A stretch of DNA of 64,000 bases from Macrotis lagotis (GCF_037893015.1 NC_133658.1:884857038-884921037); one strand, 5' to 3'; positions 1 to 9,990 are shown, counted from the first letter of the stretch. Translations and numbers: made by a program. Notes: generated by a model from the letters alone, not told the origin.

Positions 1-589
1 CATCTCATTGAAAAAACAACTGATATGGAAAACAGACTTAGGAAAGATAATTTAAAAATTATTGGAATACCTGAAAGTCATGATCAGGAAAAGAGCCTTG
101 ACATCATTTTCAAAGAATTACTACAGGAAAATTGCCCTGATATTCTAGAAGCAGAGGGCAAAATAGAAATGGAGAGAATTCACCGATCCCCCCCAAGAAA
201 GAGATCCCAAAAAACCAACCCCTAGGAATATTATAGCCAAGTTCAAGAACTCCCAAGTCAAAGAGAAAATATTACAAGCAGCCAGAAGGACACAGTTCAA
301 ATATCGTGGAACTGCAGTCAGGATCACACAGGACTTAGCAGCAACTACATTGGAAGCTCGTAGGGCATGGAATATAATATACTGGAAGGCAAAAGAGCTT
401 AGAATGCAGCCAAGAATGAACTACCCAGCAAGGTTGAATGTCCTCTTCCAGGGAAAAAGATGGACTTTCAATGAACCAGGGGAATTTCAAATGTTCCTTT
501 TGGAATGGCCAGAGCTGAACAGAAGGTTTGATCTTCAGATACAGGACTCAGGTGAAGCATGGAGATTGGAGGAGATGGGGGAAATATGA
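1..589 (+). pseudogene. L1-type ORF1 remnant in HAL1 copy A
   Basis: Two open blocks remain: residues beginning MENRLRKDNLKIIGIPESHD (25-225), typical of the L1 ORF1p RNA-recognition domain, and a C-terminal block (350-589) containing PARLNVLFQGKRWTF and FDLQIQDSGEAW, typical of the ORF1p C-terminal domain. They lie in different frames, so a frameshift near 225-350 breaks the gene. L1 ORF1p is a trimeric RNA-binding chaperone that coats its own transcript. This copy cannot make it. The frame ends at TGA 587-589. Confidence 0.8.
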
Positions 590-1061
590 GGGACTTAATG
601 AGGATGAACTGCATGTATAGAAAAATGATACTGATAATATTCATATGAATCATCTCAGTTAATAGAGCAGGTAGAGGGAGCTTTTATAGTTGAAGCACAG
701 GGGAAAGCTGAATTCGAAGATAAAATATGGTGTAAAAATGGAGTCAATAGGAAAAAAAGGGAAATGGAATGGGAGAAAGAAAAAGGAGAGGGGGAATAGT
801 CCAAGATATTTCACATAATAAGATTTTTTTTATTACAATGAGCTATTGCAATGATATGGAAGGGGGGAGGCAAGGGGGAATGAGGGAACCTTTGCTCTCA
901 TCAGAGATGGCTAGGAGAGGAAACAGCAAATATACTCAATGGGGTATAGACAACTGGAGTAAGAAAGAGGGGGGAGCAGGGGGAAGGGGAGCGGATGTGA
1001 ATAAAGGAGGAGAGGATGGACCATGGGGGGACAGTGGTCAGATATAACACATTTTCTTTTT

Positions 1062-1760
1062 TACTTCTTGCAAGGGGCTGGGATTGGAAGGCCTTCCCAG
1101 GACCATAGGGCCAGGTAGATTCTGGGCCTAAGAGGTGGTATGGGCGCTCAGGGCTTCTTGGCCCCAGGACCAGGGATCTGTCTGCTGTGCCATTCAGCTA
1201 CCCTACAGCAGAGTCAGAGTGAAAGGAGAGAGAAAATATAGTACATGGTAGTGGAGAAATAAGAAAGGAGGGATCAGCAATGGCAACCTTGGAAAAATAT
1301 GGAAGTAACTTTTGTGATGGACTTAATCATAAAGAATGTGATCCACCCAGGACAGAGTTGCTGGTGTTGGAACAAAGACTGAAGCACATCTTTTGTTATT
1401 ATTATTTGGAGGAGGATGCAGGGCAAGTGGGGCTGGGTGGCCTGCCTGGGGCCACATAGCAGGGTGATCTTTGGGTGTCTGGGGTCAGATTCAAACCCAG
1501 GTGCTCCTGGCTCAAGGGTCAATGCTCTGTCTGCCACCCAGCCACCCCTACTATTATTACTATTTTATTTTAATTTGGGTTGTTTTTTTTTTGTTTTTTT
1601 TTTCTTCTTTTGGGTTTTTGCAGGGCAGTGGGGATCGGGTGGCTTGCATGTCACACGGCTGGGTGATTGTTGGGTTTACGAGGCTGGATGTGGACTCAGG
1701 TGCTTGTGGCTCCAGGGCTGGTGCTTCGTCCATTGTGCCACCTGGCCATACCTACAATTA
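1062..1760 (-). repeat. Three antisense SINE-like modules in the 3' region of HAL1 copy A
   Basis: Segments near 1066-1200, 1410-1545 and 1618-1750 each read as a diverged reverse-oriented tRNA-type SINE. They keep the order 'gcagggcaa..tgggg', 'ggggccaca', 'aggctc/aagggtcaatgctctgt' and 'gccaccca'. Runs such as 'ctattattactatttta' separate them. The same three segments occur in the same places in copy B, so they belong to the element rather than being late insertions. Confidence 0.65.
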
Positions 1761-1951
1761 TTACTATTTTTTTTTTAATTTTAATTTTTTTCTCTCCCCT
1801 TTACTTTTGTCACCCAAGCAAGTCTATCTATATTCATGGGGGGAGGGGTAACTTGTTTACTTGTAAACAAGTATATTTTATTAATGTAAAAAAAATTTGT
1901 ACAAAATGAGAATAAAAAAATAAATTAAAAAAAATAAAAAGAAAGTGTTAG

Positions 1952-2091
1952 GGATGGCTAGGTGGTGCAGTGGATAGAGCACCGGCCTTGGAGTCAGGAG
2001 TACCTGGGTTCAAATCCGACCTCAGACACTTAATAATTACCTAGTCGTGTGGCCTTGGGCAAGCCACTTAACCCCATTGCTTTGGGAAAAT
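1952..2091 (+). mobile_element. SINE-c, full length, with target-site duplication
   Basis: tRNA-derived SINE ('ggatggctaggtggtgcagt ... accccattgctttgggaaaa'). The 9-bp AAGTGTTAG is present on both sides (1943-1951 and 2092-2100), showing L1-type insertion directly beside the A-rich tail of HAL1 copy A. Confidence 0.85.
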
Positions 2092-2167
2092 AAGTGTTAG
2101 TTAGCAGTGGGTCACAGCTTTATCATTTCACAGTTGACCAAAAGATGGAGAGAATATAAAAATCCAT

Positions 2168-2495
2168 TGTGTCTAATGTCTGGATGGTGCAGAGGATAGA
2201 ACACTGGCCTTGGATTCAGGAGATTTGGAGTCTGAATCTAGTCTCATATACTTACCACTTACTTACTGTGTGACCTTGGGCAGGTCACTTAACCCTAATT
2301 GTCTTGAAGCCAGAACCATCTCCAATCATCCTGATTCATATCTGACTACTGCACCCAGATGACTCAGGAGGAGAAAATGAAGCTGGCAACTTAGCACAGT
2401 ATCCCCCTCACTCAAATCCAATTCATGTGTTTGTCATGGTATCATCTCCCGGATGTTATTTTGGTCTTCTTCGAGAATGAAGGACAAACATCATG
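2168..2495 (+). mobile_element. SINE-b, near full length
   Basis: A tRNA-related head ('ggtgcagaggatagaacact') is followed by a body with 'catctccaatcatcctgatt' and 'aatccaattcatgtg', and by the 3' end 'ggtcttcttcgagaatgaag'. The 3' end is the one shared with the LINE copies at 14.1-15.6 and 63.1-64.0 kb. No clear flanking duplication was seen. Confidence 0.75.
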
Positions 2496-3222
2496 AAAAA
2501 TTATTTGATTTAGTGGAAAAAAGCTATTTCCCTAAATTCTTTTCCAACATGGTGTCTCCCATCCATCCATTTACTCATATCATCCAAGATTTCTTGATAG
2601 AGAAACAACAAAGATAACACTCTCCAACAACCCTTAGATCATAAATTTCAGGGGATAGATAACAGGGAGATGGATGTTGGTGCCTTAGACAGGAAGGTAC
2701 AGTTTAGAACCCATGTTAATTAGGGTTTTCCTAGGGATTGTGTTGGTGGAATCTTCTAGAAGAGGTCTGTAACTACTCAAAAAGTCTATGCTAAAAAGTT
2801 CATGTAACTAAAGAATGTCTATTGCTCTGATTAAGGATAGTATTATGAGCCCCAATAGACTAAAGAAGAAATGTTGGTAACTACTAACTCACCAAACTCT
2901 TTTTTTTCTCCTACAAAATCTTTTGAGAATGATATGTACACTTATTAAAAGTATCACTGACTTTTTAAAACTATACGAGAACAGAGCAGGATTTTTGTGG
3001 ACTGTCATCAGTCATATATTTGACGGACAAGTGTGTAGAATACAAGGTCATCCTTTATTGTTTAAAGAAACATTAAGTTGAGTCATCTGGTCAAACTTGT
3101 GATAAGCAAATAAAGCAATATGTGGAAAAGTGCTTTGTAAATTTTATAAAAATAAATATTAGGCATTGTGACTAATAATAATAATGATAATAAATGTAAA
3201 CTTATAACAATAACAATGGTTA
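2496..3222 (+). mobile_element. LINE reverse-transcriptase fragment within old intronic DNA
   Basis: About 2870-3060 reads, through several frameshifts and stops, like the finger/palm start of a non-LTR reverse transcriptase: a block like 'YKIFxRMIxTxIK' then 'REQxxF' and 'DKCVEYKVIL'-type codons. It is too broken to place in a family, though the neighbourhood favours the RTE-like LINE seen elsewhere. The rest of the interval is AT-rich GPR157 intron with no recognised feature. Confidence 0.4.
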
Positions 3223-3463
3223 CCCATTTCAGTCATGTTTGACTCTTTAATGGACCCATTTGGCATTTTCTTGGCAAAGATATTAGCATAGTTTGCTACT
3301 CCCCTCTCCAGCTGATTTTATAGATGAGGAAACTGAGGCAAAAAAAGGGTTAAGTAACATGTCCAGTGTCATACAACTAGGAAGTGTCCAAGATCAGATT
3401 TGAACTCTGATCTTTCTGATTCCGGGCTCAAGTATTCTATCCACTGAGCCACCTGACTGCCTC
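3223..3463 (-). mobile_element. SINE-a, antisense
   Basis: Read in reverse it has the SINE head ('ggaggcagtcaggtggctca'), a MIR/CORE-like middle ('cctcagtttcctcatcta') and a 3' end resembling 'gagtcaaacatgactgaaa'. That 3' end resembles the terminus of BovB-type RTE elements, one of which lies at 25.0-26.5 kb. The short stretch 3464-3648 after it holds only faint MIR/L2-like words and an A run. Confidence 0.7.
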
Positions 3464-3648
3464 CAATCATAACAATAACTAACTTGTTTGCATAATTTGT
3501 CTCATTTGATCCTTACAACAACCCCAAGTCACCCAAATGGTCAATAATTTCCTAGGCCCTGGGGATAGTATAAAAAAAAAAAAACCAATGTAAAACAGTC
3601 CCTGCCTTCAGGGAGCTTCCAGGCAACCTCTAATAGTCCCAAGCTAAC

Positions 3649-3990
3649 AGTTGCATCTTGATGAGGGTCAGTTCTGTTTTCCTCCATCTTGATGAGGGTC
3701 AATTCTATTTTCTACCATCTTGATTAGGATCTGTCCTGTTTTCGGGGTCAGTTCTGTTTTCTCTATTTTGATCATCAGGGTCGATTCTGATTTCCACTGT
3801 CTTGATTAGGGTCAGATCGATTTTCCTCCCTTTTGATCACCAGGATCAGTTCTGTTTCCCCCCACTTGATCATCAGTTCCATTTTCCTCCATCTTGATTA
3901 TCAGGGCTTGTTCTTTTTTCTTCATCTTGAGCATCAGAATCAGTTCTGTTTCCCTCCATCTTAATCAGGGTCAGTTGCTTTCCTCCATCA
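3649..3990. repeat. Diverged minisatellite, about 35-40 bp unit, roughly nine copies
   Basis: The phrase 'atcttgatnagggtcagt' followed by 'tctgttttcctcc' recurs with substitutions, e.g. near 3655, 3684, 3716, 3765, 3800, 3835, 3868, 3890, 3925 and 3957. Units vary in length, some carry 'gatcatcagg' in place of 'gatgagg', and the strand is strongly C/T-rich. It sits in a GPR157 intron and ends about 400 bp upstream of the exon at 4392. Confidence 0.85.
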
Positions 3991-4391
3991 CTGTCCGCCA
4001 GCTCTTTGCTCTTCAGGGGCTGGGCAGATGGTATTCCAGCCAAAGCTGCTTTTCCACCTGCCCTGATTTTCTGATGGGTCAGTGGGGGGGGGGGGGGTCC
4101 AATCTATTGGAAAGAGGGAGTGTTCTCCGAAGCCCAGCTCTCTGCTTCCCTTGATTCTCCTCCATTCAATTTGGTAAACCCTCATCTAGTACTTACTGTG
4201 TGTACTGGACCTTGAATTAGACCCTAAATATACAGACACCCAAAATGAAAGAGCCCTGACCTCAGAGAGTTTCCATTCTTATGGGCATAAGGTTTGGTCA
4301 ATACCCAATCTAGGCCAACTCATATGAAGAGGGAGAGTGTTAACATGGGGGGAGAAGAAATCAGGAACATTCTTGTCTTTGCTGCCCACAG

Positions 4392-4586
4392 CATGCTGCC
4401 CTCTCCGAGTACCGACCCCTCTTGGCCGAGACGCACGCATGTCAGCACAGGACATCAGTAGCAGATAAGAAGCTCATCCTCATCCCTCTCATCTTCATCT
4501 GCCTGCGACTCTGGAGCACGGTGCGATTCATCTTGACTCTCTGCAACTCTCCTGCTGTGCAGACTCCTGTGCTGGTGGTCTTACAC
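4392..4586 (+). CDS. GPR157: GPR157 penultimate coding exon (TM6 and start of TM7)
   Basis: This internal exon codes 65 residues in one frame, from HAALSEYRPLL to VQTPVLVVLH. It follows 'tttgctgcccacag' (acceptor) and is closed by GTAAGT at 4587, in phase 0 at both ends. The hydrophobic block KLILIPLIFICLRLWSTV is TM6, and PAVQTPVLVVLH begins TM7. The match to GPR157, an orphan 7-TM receptor of the plasma membrane and primary cilium, is from recalled family sequence. The next exon (6914) continues in phase. Exons 1 and 2 must lie to the left of the window. A run of 14 G lies at 4084-4097 upstream. No frameshift or stop is seen. Confidence 0.92.
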
Positions 4587-4687
4587 GTAAGTGGGGGATC
4601 TTGCCTCAAATGTGAAGGCTGATCAAGTTTCCAGGCCCATGGATTCAGGCCCAGGGTCCTGTCTCCACAATTGGAAAAATAGAAATT

Positions 4688-4858
4688 GGGGCAGTTAGGT
4701 GGTGCAGTGGATAAAGCACCGGCCCTGGAGTCAGGAGTACCTGGGTTCAAATCCGGTCTCAGACACTTAATAAATTACCTAGCTGTGTGGCCTTGGGCAA
4801 GCCACTTAACCCCATTTGCCTTGCAAAAAAAAAAAAAACCCTAAAAAAAAAAAAGAAA
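4688..4858 (+). mobile_element. SINE-c with 14-bp target-site duplication
   Basis: A full SINE-c with an interrupted A tail lies in the last GPR157 intron. GAAAAATAGAAATT occurs at 4674-4687 and again at 4859-4872. The perfect 14-bp duplication and long tail point to a fairly young insertion. Confidence 0.9.
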
Positions 4859-4983
4859 GAAAAATAGAAATTACCACAAGAGCCACCAGTCCAGGTATTT
4901 GTTTTCCCCAAGGACATCTCTAAATGGGAAAATCCATCAATCCCTTCATCTCCCTCCCACCAAAAGAACATAGTGAGCATCTC

Positions 4984-5154
4984 TCACTCTCTTGCTCTCC
5001 AGCTTTCTCTCTCTGTCTGTCTCTCTCCTCTCTCTGTCTCTTTAACTCTCGGTGTCTCTCTCCCCTCTCTCTGTCTCTCTCCCTCTCTCTGCCTCTGACT
5101 CTCCATTCCTTCTCTTACTCCCCGTCCTTCTCTCCCTCCTCCCTTCTCTGCCTG

Positions 5155-5234
<80 letters not shown>

Positions 5235-5255
5235 CCTCCCTCCCCCCTCATTCTG
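4984..5255. repeat. CT-rich microsatellite
   Basis: Polypyrimidine tract with an essentially pure (CT)n core at 5155-5230, flanked by imperfect CTCTGT and CCCTCC runs. It explains the Ser/Leu and Arg/Glu open frames here, which are not genes. Confidence 0.97.
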
Positions 5256-5514
5256 TCATTCTGGCAGTCACTTTGATTCAAACTGAGGCAGAGAGTATAG
5301 GTCTACTCCTAGTCAAACCACACCTGCTATTCTATACCTATATCTAGCCTGAAGTTGTACCCAGGGCTAGGCCCCAGGGGGTGGGGGGTGGTACAGATGC
5401 TTTTTCTCCAACAGAGCTATGTTCTACTGGGGAAGGGGAGATCAACCAGTACCAGCCTGATAATTGAATGAAAAAAAGTGGCAAAATTTAGGGAATAATA
5501 TGTATAAAAGTAAT

Positions 5515-5765
5515 AAACAGGGGACTTGGAGTCAGGAAGACCTGAGTTTGAATCTTGTCCCAGACACTTACTAGTGTATCCTGACCAAGTCACTTAACCT
5601 CTGTTTGCCTTGGTTTCTTCATCTGTAAAATGGGGATAAAAAATAATAATAGCAGCTACCTCTCAGGGTTGTTTGAAAGGATCAAATGTGATAAAATATA
5701 AAATGCTTCCCAGACTTTTAAAGAGCAATAGGAATGTGAACTACTATTATGATTGTTAGTATCAT
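5515..5765 (+). repeat. MIR/CORE-type SINE
   Basis: Shows 'ggacttggagtcaggaagac', 'acttactag', 'cttcatctgtaaaatgggga', then 'cagggttgttt' and 'atcaaatg'. This is the standard MIR-like order in + orientation. Confidence 0.7.
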
Positions 5766-5824
5766 TAAAGGATAATATGTACCATAATTGTACTCGACAC
5801 AAAATAAATGCAGGATAATTTGAG

Positions 5825-6065
5825 GTAGCACCAGCAGCACCAGCAGAATAGGCTTCTTTTAGGAAGTGATACTTCAGCTGACCTTTGAAGGGAATTAGGA
5901 ATTCTAAGAGGTGGCAGTCAGGAGAGACGACATTCCAGGAATGAGGCACAGCCTGTACAAAGACACGGAGCTGGAATGTCATCATGTCAGTCATGTCAAC
6001 ATGTAACAAGGACACTTTGGCTGGACTGTGGGTTGTTGAAAGCAAAATAATGTATAATAAGCCTA
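5825..6065 (+). repeat. Fragment of a recurring ancient repeat (family X)
   Basis: Phrases such as 'ttccaggaatgaggcacagcc', 'gtacaaagacacggagctgg' and 'actttggctggactgtg' belong to a long fossil repeat. Other pieces lie at 22.68-22.99, 31.34-32.05, 34.01-34.33, 43.68-43.76 and 54.96-55.80 kb. I recognise it as common in mammals but cannot name it. Confidence 0.5.
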
Positions 6066-6096
6066 GGAAAGTAGAACCTACATGTAGGAAGGTCTA

Positions 6097-6250
6097 ATGA
6101 CTCTGAGCAAATTACTGCTCTGTGCCTCAGTTTCCTCATCTTTGAAATAAGGATAATAAATAACACCTCCTTTCCTGGGTTGCTATGGGGATGAAATGAG
6201 AGAATTTATCTAACATGTTTGCAGATCTTAAAGTCATAGAAATGTTAGTG
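6097..6250 (+). repeat. MIR-type SINE
   Basis: 'tgcctcagtttcctcatctt' followed by 'tgggttgctatggggatgaa' and 'gcagatcttaaagtc' is a MIR core and 3' half. 6251-6395 shows nothing recognisable. Confidence 0.65.
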
Positions 6251-6399
6251 GTGATAATGATGATGATATGTGTTGGTGAGAGGAAGAGTCTGCTTTTGAG
6301 AGGGTTTACCGAATCTCCAGATATTTCTGATTTAGAAGTCTTTGATAAGATAATTATGACCACATCTGGGGCTACTCTGGGACTAGGGGGATGAGAATG

Positions 6400-6785
6400 G
6401 AAGGATCAGAGACCATTTAAACCAACCCCCTCATTTCATAGGGCAGCTAGATGGCACAATGGGTAGCCCCGAGTTCAAATTTGGCTTCAGACACTTACTA
6501 GCTGTGTGACCCTGGACAAGTCCCTTTACCCTATTTGCCTCCATTTCTTCATCTGTAAAATGAACTGGAGAAGGAAATGACAAATCACTCTAGTGCCAGG
6601 AAGAACCCAAATGGGACCATGAAGTTTGGGTATAACCAAAAACTGAACCTTACCACCTCATTTTTACAGTTGAGGAGCTTAAAGACCTGGAGAGGGTCAG
6701 GGACTTGACCAAAGCCATCCAAGTAATAAGCAGCATTTGAACCTAGGTTTTCTCACTCCTAGTCCAGATTAACACTAGGGTCCAT
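6400..6785 (+). mobile_element. SINE-a nested in an older MIR-like element
   Basis: SINE-a occupies about 6441-6655 in + orientation ('gggcagctagatggcacaat ... ggagaaggaaatgac'). The words on either side, 'accccctcatttcat' before and 'acctcatttttacagttgag' after, are the two halves of a MIR-like element. CCTCATTT (6429-6436 and 6656-6663) is the duplicated target. The closing MIR half runs to about 6775. Confidence 0.65.
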
Positions 6786-6913
6786 ATCCAGTCAACTTCC
6801 TGTTAGGTGTGTGTGGGGGGGTGGGGGGGTGGAAGGAAGGAACAGAAAGGTTCTTTCCACATCTGGAAGGGTACCTTCTGACCTCCAATGCTTTTCCTCT
6901 TCTGCCCTGGCAG

Positions 6914-7105
6914 GGAATCGGGAACACATTCCAAGGAGGTGCCAACTGTATCATGTTTGTCCTCTGTACCCAAGCCGTTCGAGCCCGGCTCTTCTCTCTC
7001 TGCTGCTGCTGCTGCCAACACTTGTCTCCCTCTCTGGAGAATCCTGATGGCAATTACAGGGACCTGCCCCCCTCAAGGACAGAAGAATCCCAACACTCTA
7101 AATAG
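6914..7105 (+). CDS. GPR157: GPR157 last coding exon (end of TM7 and cytoplasmic tail)
   Basis: This exon codes 63 residues and a TAG stop (7103-7105). It follows the acceptor 'tctgccctggcag' and joins VVLH of the previous exon in phase 0. The start GIGNTFQGGANCIMFVLCT completes TM7. After AVRARLFSL comes a run of five Cys, encoded by (TGC)5, a likely palmitoylation cluster at the membrane edge. A short Ser/Pro/Glu-rich tail ends in EESQHSK. Upstream at 6811-6834 is a G-rich tract of potential quadruplex type. Reading frame and splice site are intact. Identity rests on recalled GPR157 sequence. Confidence 0.93.
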   Translation, partial: GIGNTFQGGANCIMFVLCTQAVRARLFSLCCCCCQHLSPSLENPDGNYRDLPPSRTEESQHSK

Positions 7106-7910
7106 ACCCCAGCTAACCTGCCTAGAACCTGAGTTTCTGTCCCCAATTCTTCTAGCCTAATCTTTGGGTGGCTTCTGGTTTCCTGGAATGCCACTCCCTC
7201 CCTTGAGCTATGAGCCTGTGATGGGGGGGTGGTGACTTTGGGCCGGGGATTGGGTTGCACACACAGTGTGTATTTGCTCCTCGCAGATCTTTTCTTCGTC
7301 TGTGTTCCCGGACATGGGGGTGGAGGCTGTAAGCTCCAGTTCCACTGTGTCCTGGGACTCTTGGGCAATGCTTTCCCATGTGACCTGCCCCATGGGAGGT
7401 CAGGGACACCCATAGAACTCAGCAAGTGGAGAAGAGGAAGTCAAGTCTCAGAGCCTCTCCAATATGATATTCTGTATTTAGATTGTTGGCCAAGGAAGGA
7501 GGGTCTCACAGACCAGGGCTCATTAGTAGTGTGCGCTACTTGGTAAATTGGTAAGTATTCCTGCTGTCAGAGACCTTCCTTTCCATGCCAAGGAAACTCT
7601 GAAGAAGCCTAATTCTCTCAGACTCTGTTTACACAAGTGTCCAACAACCTACAAAATGGTAAAAGATTTCTAGGAAGTTTCTGGGTGACTAATTGCAGCA
7701 AACCCCCTTCTGAGAATGGGACTATTCCAACCAAAAACAGGAGTTGTTTACTACCTGTAACCTGGGTGGGTCATCTTTGGGGCTCCAAGAGACACTTGTA
7801 TCTCTCGAAGCCCATAGTGCCCTATGAGTTACTTCTGGCACAGGTACTGATTTCAGATGTAAGAGCTGACCAGAGCTAAGCAAAGAAGAGATGATTCTAC
7901 AAAATTTTCT

Positions 7911-8105
7911 ACATCATGGCCTCTTGTGGCAGCCTGGAGAAACTTATGGACTCCTTCTTTGAAAAAATGTTTTAGACTAATTGCAGGCTAAGCTGAATTT
8001 CAGTAAGACGTTAAGTGAAAATAAAGATTTGATTTTTTTTCCTCCTCCAAATTCACAGTCACTACCCCAACTGGACCTGGGTTAAGAAGCCCTCGTTTAA
8101 GGTCT
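7911..8105 (+). repeat. Old element, possibly a hAT-type DNA transposon remnant
   Basis: 'cagtaagacgttaagtgaaaa' and the ending 'gggttaagaagccctcg' match a fossil repeat with a second copy at 9720-9817. The ending resembles the terminal 'gttaagaacccctg' of a mammalian non-autonomous element I believe is hAT-like. Naming is tentative. Confidence 0.4.
8020..8025 (+). promoter_or_regulatory. GPR157: Candidate proximal poly(A) signal AATAAA
   Basis: AATAAA is followed at once by a T-rich stretch ('gattttttttcctcc') that could serve as the downstream element. It lies inside a repeat remnant, so the hexamer may come from the repeat. Confidence 0.35.
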
Positions 8106-8460
8106 TGATTACCCAGAGGTCTCTATTATCCCTTTTCTGAGAATAGAATTAAAGAAAATACTTGAATAGTAAGTCACATTTGTTTTCTTTTTTTTTCCTA
8201 GTTCATTAACTCTCCTTGTGTTTTTTGGTTTTTTGCTTACTCACTGCCTTTTTTTGATGGGAACCCTCCAGAAAGCAGATGAATGAATGACCTGCTAATT
8301 CTTCTTGCCCTTTCCCCCCCTCATCCCCAACCTAAACATATACCAAAACATGTCAAGGGCCTAGGGCTAAAGATCGTGTTGCTGGCTTGGCAGATTTGGG
8401 GGAAGTGGTGAGGAGGCCCCAAGGACAACCACTGAAGTTTCTGGGGACAAAAAGACCTGG

Positions 8461-8466
8461 AATAAA
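8461..8466 (+). promoter_or_regulatory. GPR157: Candidate distal poly(A) signal AATAAA
   Basis: AATAAA with a long T/GT-rich tract ('ttggttttttttttttttgt') about 40-65 nt downstream, the expected layout for cleavage near 8485. This is the better of the two signals for the end of GPR157. Confidence 0.45.
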
Positions 8467-8490
8467 CTTCTCTGGATGCAACCACTCACT

Positions 8491-9103
8491 CAGTTCAACT
8501 TCCTCTTGGTTTTTTTTTTTTTTTGTTGCTTTTTAAATTCCGGAAAGTAATTTCCCCCCAACTGCTGTGGCCTCTCATTCTCTCTCCCAGTTATCTTAAC
8601 GGAAACCCTGTTTTCCGACAGCCTGGACACCAGACAGTTAAGGCCCAAGATGATACTCCCCAAAAGCTCTTCCCAGAGAAATGGGACCATCTCCAACAAT
8701 GACCAGGTTGGGCTTAAATTTTGTCCCATGGAATGTGGCTATTAATAGCTTTGTCAAAGTCTGCAAAGCACTGTATGTTCATGATCTCATTTACTCTTGT
8801 GATGTGGCTGCTATTAATATCCTCATTTTTGCAGATGGGGATAGCTGAGGCTCAAAGAGTGACTTACCCAGGGTCATAGATAACAAGGTGGGATTTCTCA
8901 AACCTAGGTTTCCCTGGCTGTCCCCTAACTAGCACTTGATAGAGGAGAGGGAGGGGACTGGAGACAGAAACAGACAAGGGGAAGTGGGCCAGGAAAGTGA
9001 AAATGAAGGTTCATGCATTGTGGCTTCTCAGGTGACTGTAGGTTTTATAGAAAGGAAACTGAAACCCCTTACCCATCCTCAAAATTAAAATCATAGTCCC
9101 AGG
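8491..9103 (-). repeat. Intergenic DNA with a MIR-type SINE
   Basis: About 8750-8935 reads as an antisense MIR ('tctgcaaagcactgtatg', 'tcctcatttttgcagatggg', 'gacttacccagggtcat'). The remainder is unrecognised intergenic sequence. Confidence 0.6.
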
Positions 9104-9240
9104 GGCAGCTAGGTGGTTTGGGGGATGGATGGGCATCAGGATGGACATGAGTTCAAATCCAGCCTCAGATCCTTAATCATTACTTAGCTGTGTGACCTTG
9201 GGCAAGTCACCTAACCCAATTGCCTTGCAAAAATAAAAAA
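9104..9240 (+). mobile_element. SINE-c, diverged
   Basis: 'ggggcagctaggtggtttgg ... tgtgaccttgggcaagtcac' ends in 'ccttgcaaaaataaaaaaa'. The internal tRNA-like part is altered near 9120-9140. No clear duplication. Confidence 0.75.
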
Positions 9241-9429
9241 ATCATAGATCCACTTTATTTTAATTCCTACTTCATTGGTAAAAAACTTTTTCAGAGAGGA
9301 GACCTGGGAGTTGATAATATTTTGGTTCTTTCTATAAACAGTTCTGTTTTTGAAAGTGAGCAGGAGTTTGAATTTTTGCTTTTGGTAGGGAAGGGGGGGA
9401 AAGCAAATCTTAAATTCATTAAGTAACTA

Positions 9430-9600
9430 TGTACACTGTGTTAAGTAGTTTACAAACATTAGTTCAATTGATCCTCACAACAATCCTGGGAGGCAGGTGC
9501 TATTACCTCTTTTACAGATGAGGAAACTGAATCCCAGGATCATGTTACTCAGGATTTGAACTCAGATCTTGCTGACTCTAGTTCTGTGTACCATGGCACC
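9430..9600 (-). repeat. MIR-type SINE, antisense
   Basis: 'gatcctcacaacaatcctgg', 'ttacagatgaggaaactgaa' and 'gatttgaactcagatctt' give the reversed MIR order. Confidence 0.65.
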
Positions 9601-9679
9601 ATTTGGTGGTCTGTTAGAGTTCTAGATGTGTGATCCTGTAGGATTCTCAATCTCCACAAAATGAGAGGCATCATGGCTT

Positions 9680-9990
9680 TGTGGACATAGGGATTAACTC
9701 CCTCTGACACTAGCTGGGTGACCCTGGGCAAATTATGGACCTCTTTTCTGAAAAATGGTTTTAAGTAATTGCAGGTAAAGCTAAATTTCAGTAAGAGATT
9801 AAGGGAAAATAAGATATGTTTTTGCAAGGCAGTGGGGCTAAGTGGCTTGCCCAAGGCCACACAGCTAGGTAATTCTTAAGTGTCTGAGGCCAGATTTGAA
9901 CTCAGGGACTCCTGACTCCAGGGCTGATGCTCTATCCACTGCACCACCTTGCTGCCCCAAGATATAATTTTTAAAAAAATCTGTGCCTCA
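9680..9990 (+). repeat. Second copy of the hAT-like remnant, split by a SINE
   Basis: 9721-9817 matches 7935-8030 ('aattgcaggtaaagctaaat', 'cagtaagagattaaggg'). After the SINE it resumes as 'ataatttttaaaaaaat'. It supports a shared repeat family rather than chance similarity. Confidence 0.5.
9818..9958 (-). mobile_element. SINE-c, antisense, nested
   Basis: Reads 'gtttttgcaaggcagtgggg ... caccttgctgcccc', an inverted SINE-c. AAGATAT precedes (9811-9817) and follows (9959-9965) it, so it landed inside the hAT-like remnant. Confidence 0.85.

Larger units (their letters stand above)
1..1942 (+). mobile_element. HAL1-like (half-L1) element, copy A, 3' part
   Basis: This stretch aligns along its whole length with 17140-19060 (copy B), with small indels. 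It holds the end of an L1-type ORF1, a purine-rich region, three antisense SINE-like segments, T-rich spacers and an A-rich tail ending near 1942. No ORF2 (endonuclease/reverse transcriptase) follows ORF1, which is the defining trait of HAL1 elements known from mammals including marsupials. The element continues to the left of the window. The HAL1 assignment is inferred from layout. Confidence 0.75.
7106..8490 (+). other. GPR157: GPR157 3' UTR, extent uncertain
   Basis: Non-coding sequence after the stop, mostly without recognisable repeats up to about 7910 and so likely genuine 3' UTR. It includes an old repeat piece (7911-8105) and two candidate poly(A) signals. The end is inferred from the second signal. 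Confidence 0.55.

Noticed and set aside
1416-1851. 120- and 126-codon open frames in HAL1 copy A
   Set aside because: They run through antisense SINE-like modules and T-rich spacers; the counterparts in copy B are equally meaningless.
4442-4750. 102-codon minus-strand frame over the GPR157 exon
   Set aside because: Antisense shadow of the exon joined to the antisense of a SINE-c.
5042-5286. Long Ser/Leu and Arg/Glu open frames
   Set aside because: Translation of the CT microsatellite on both strands. The same applies at 19694-20070, 29659-29994, 32597-33241 and 46290-46653.
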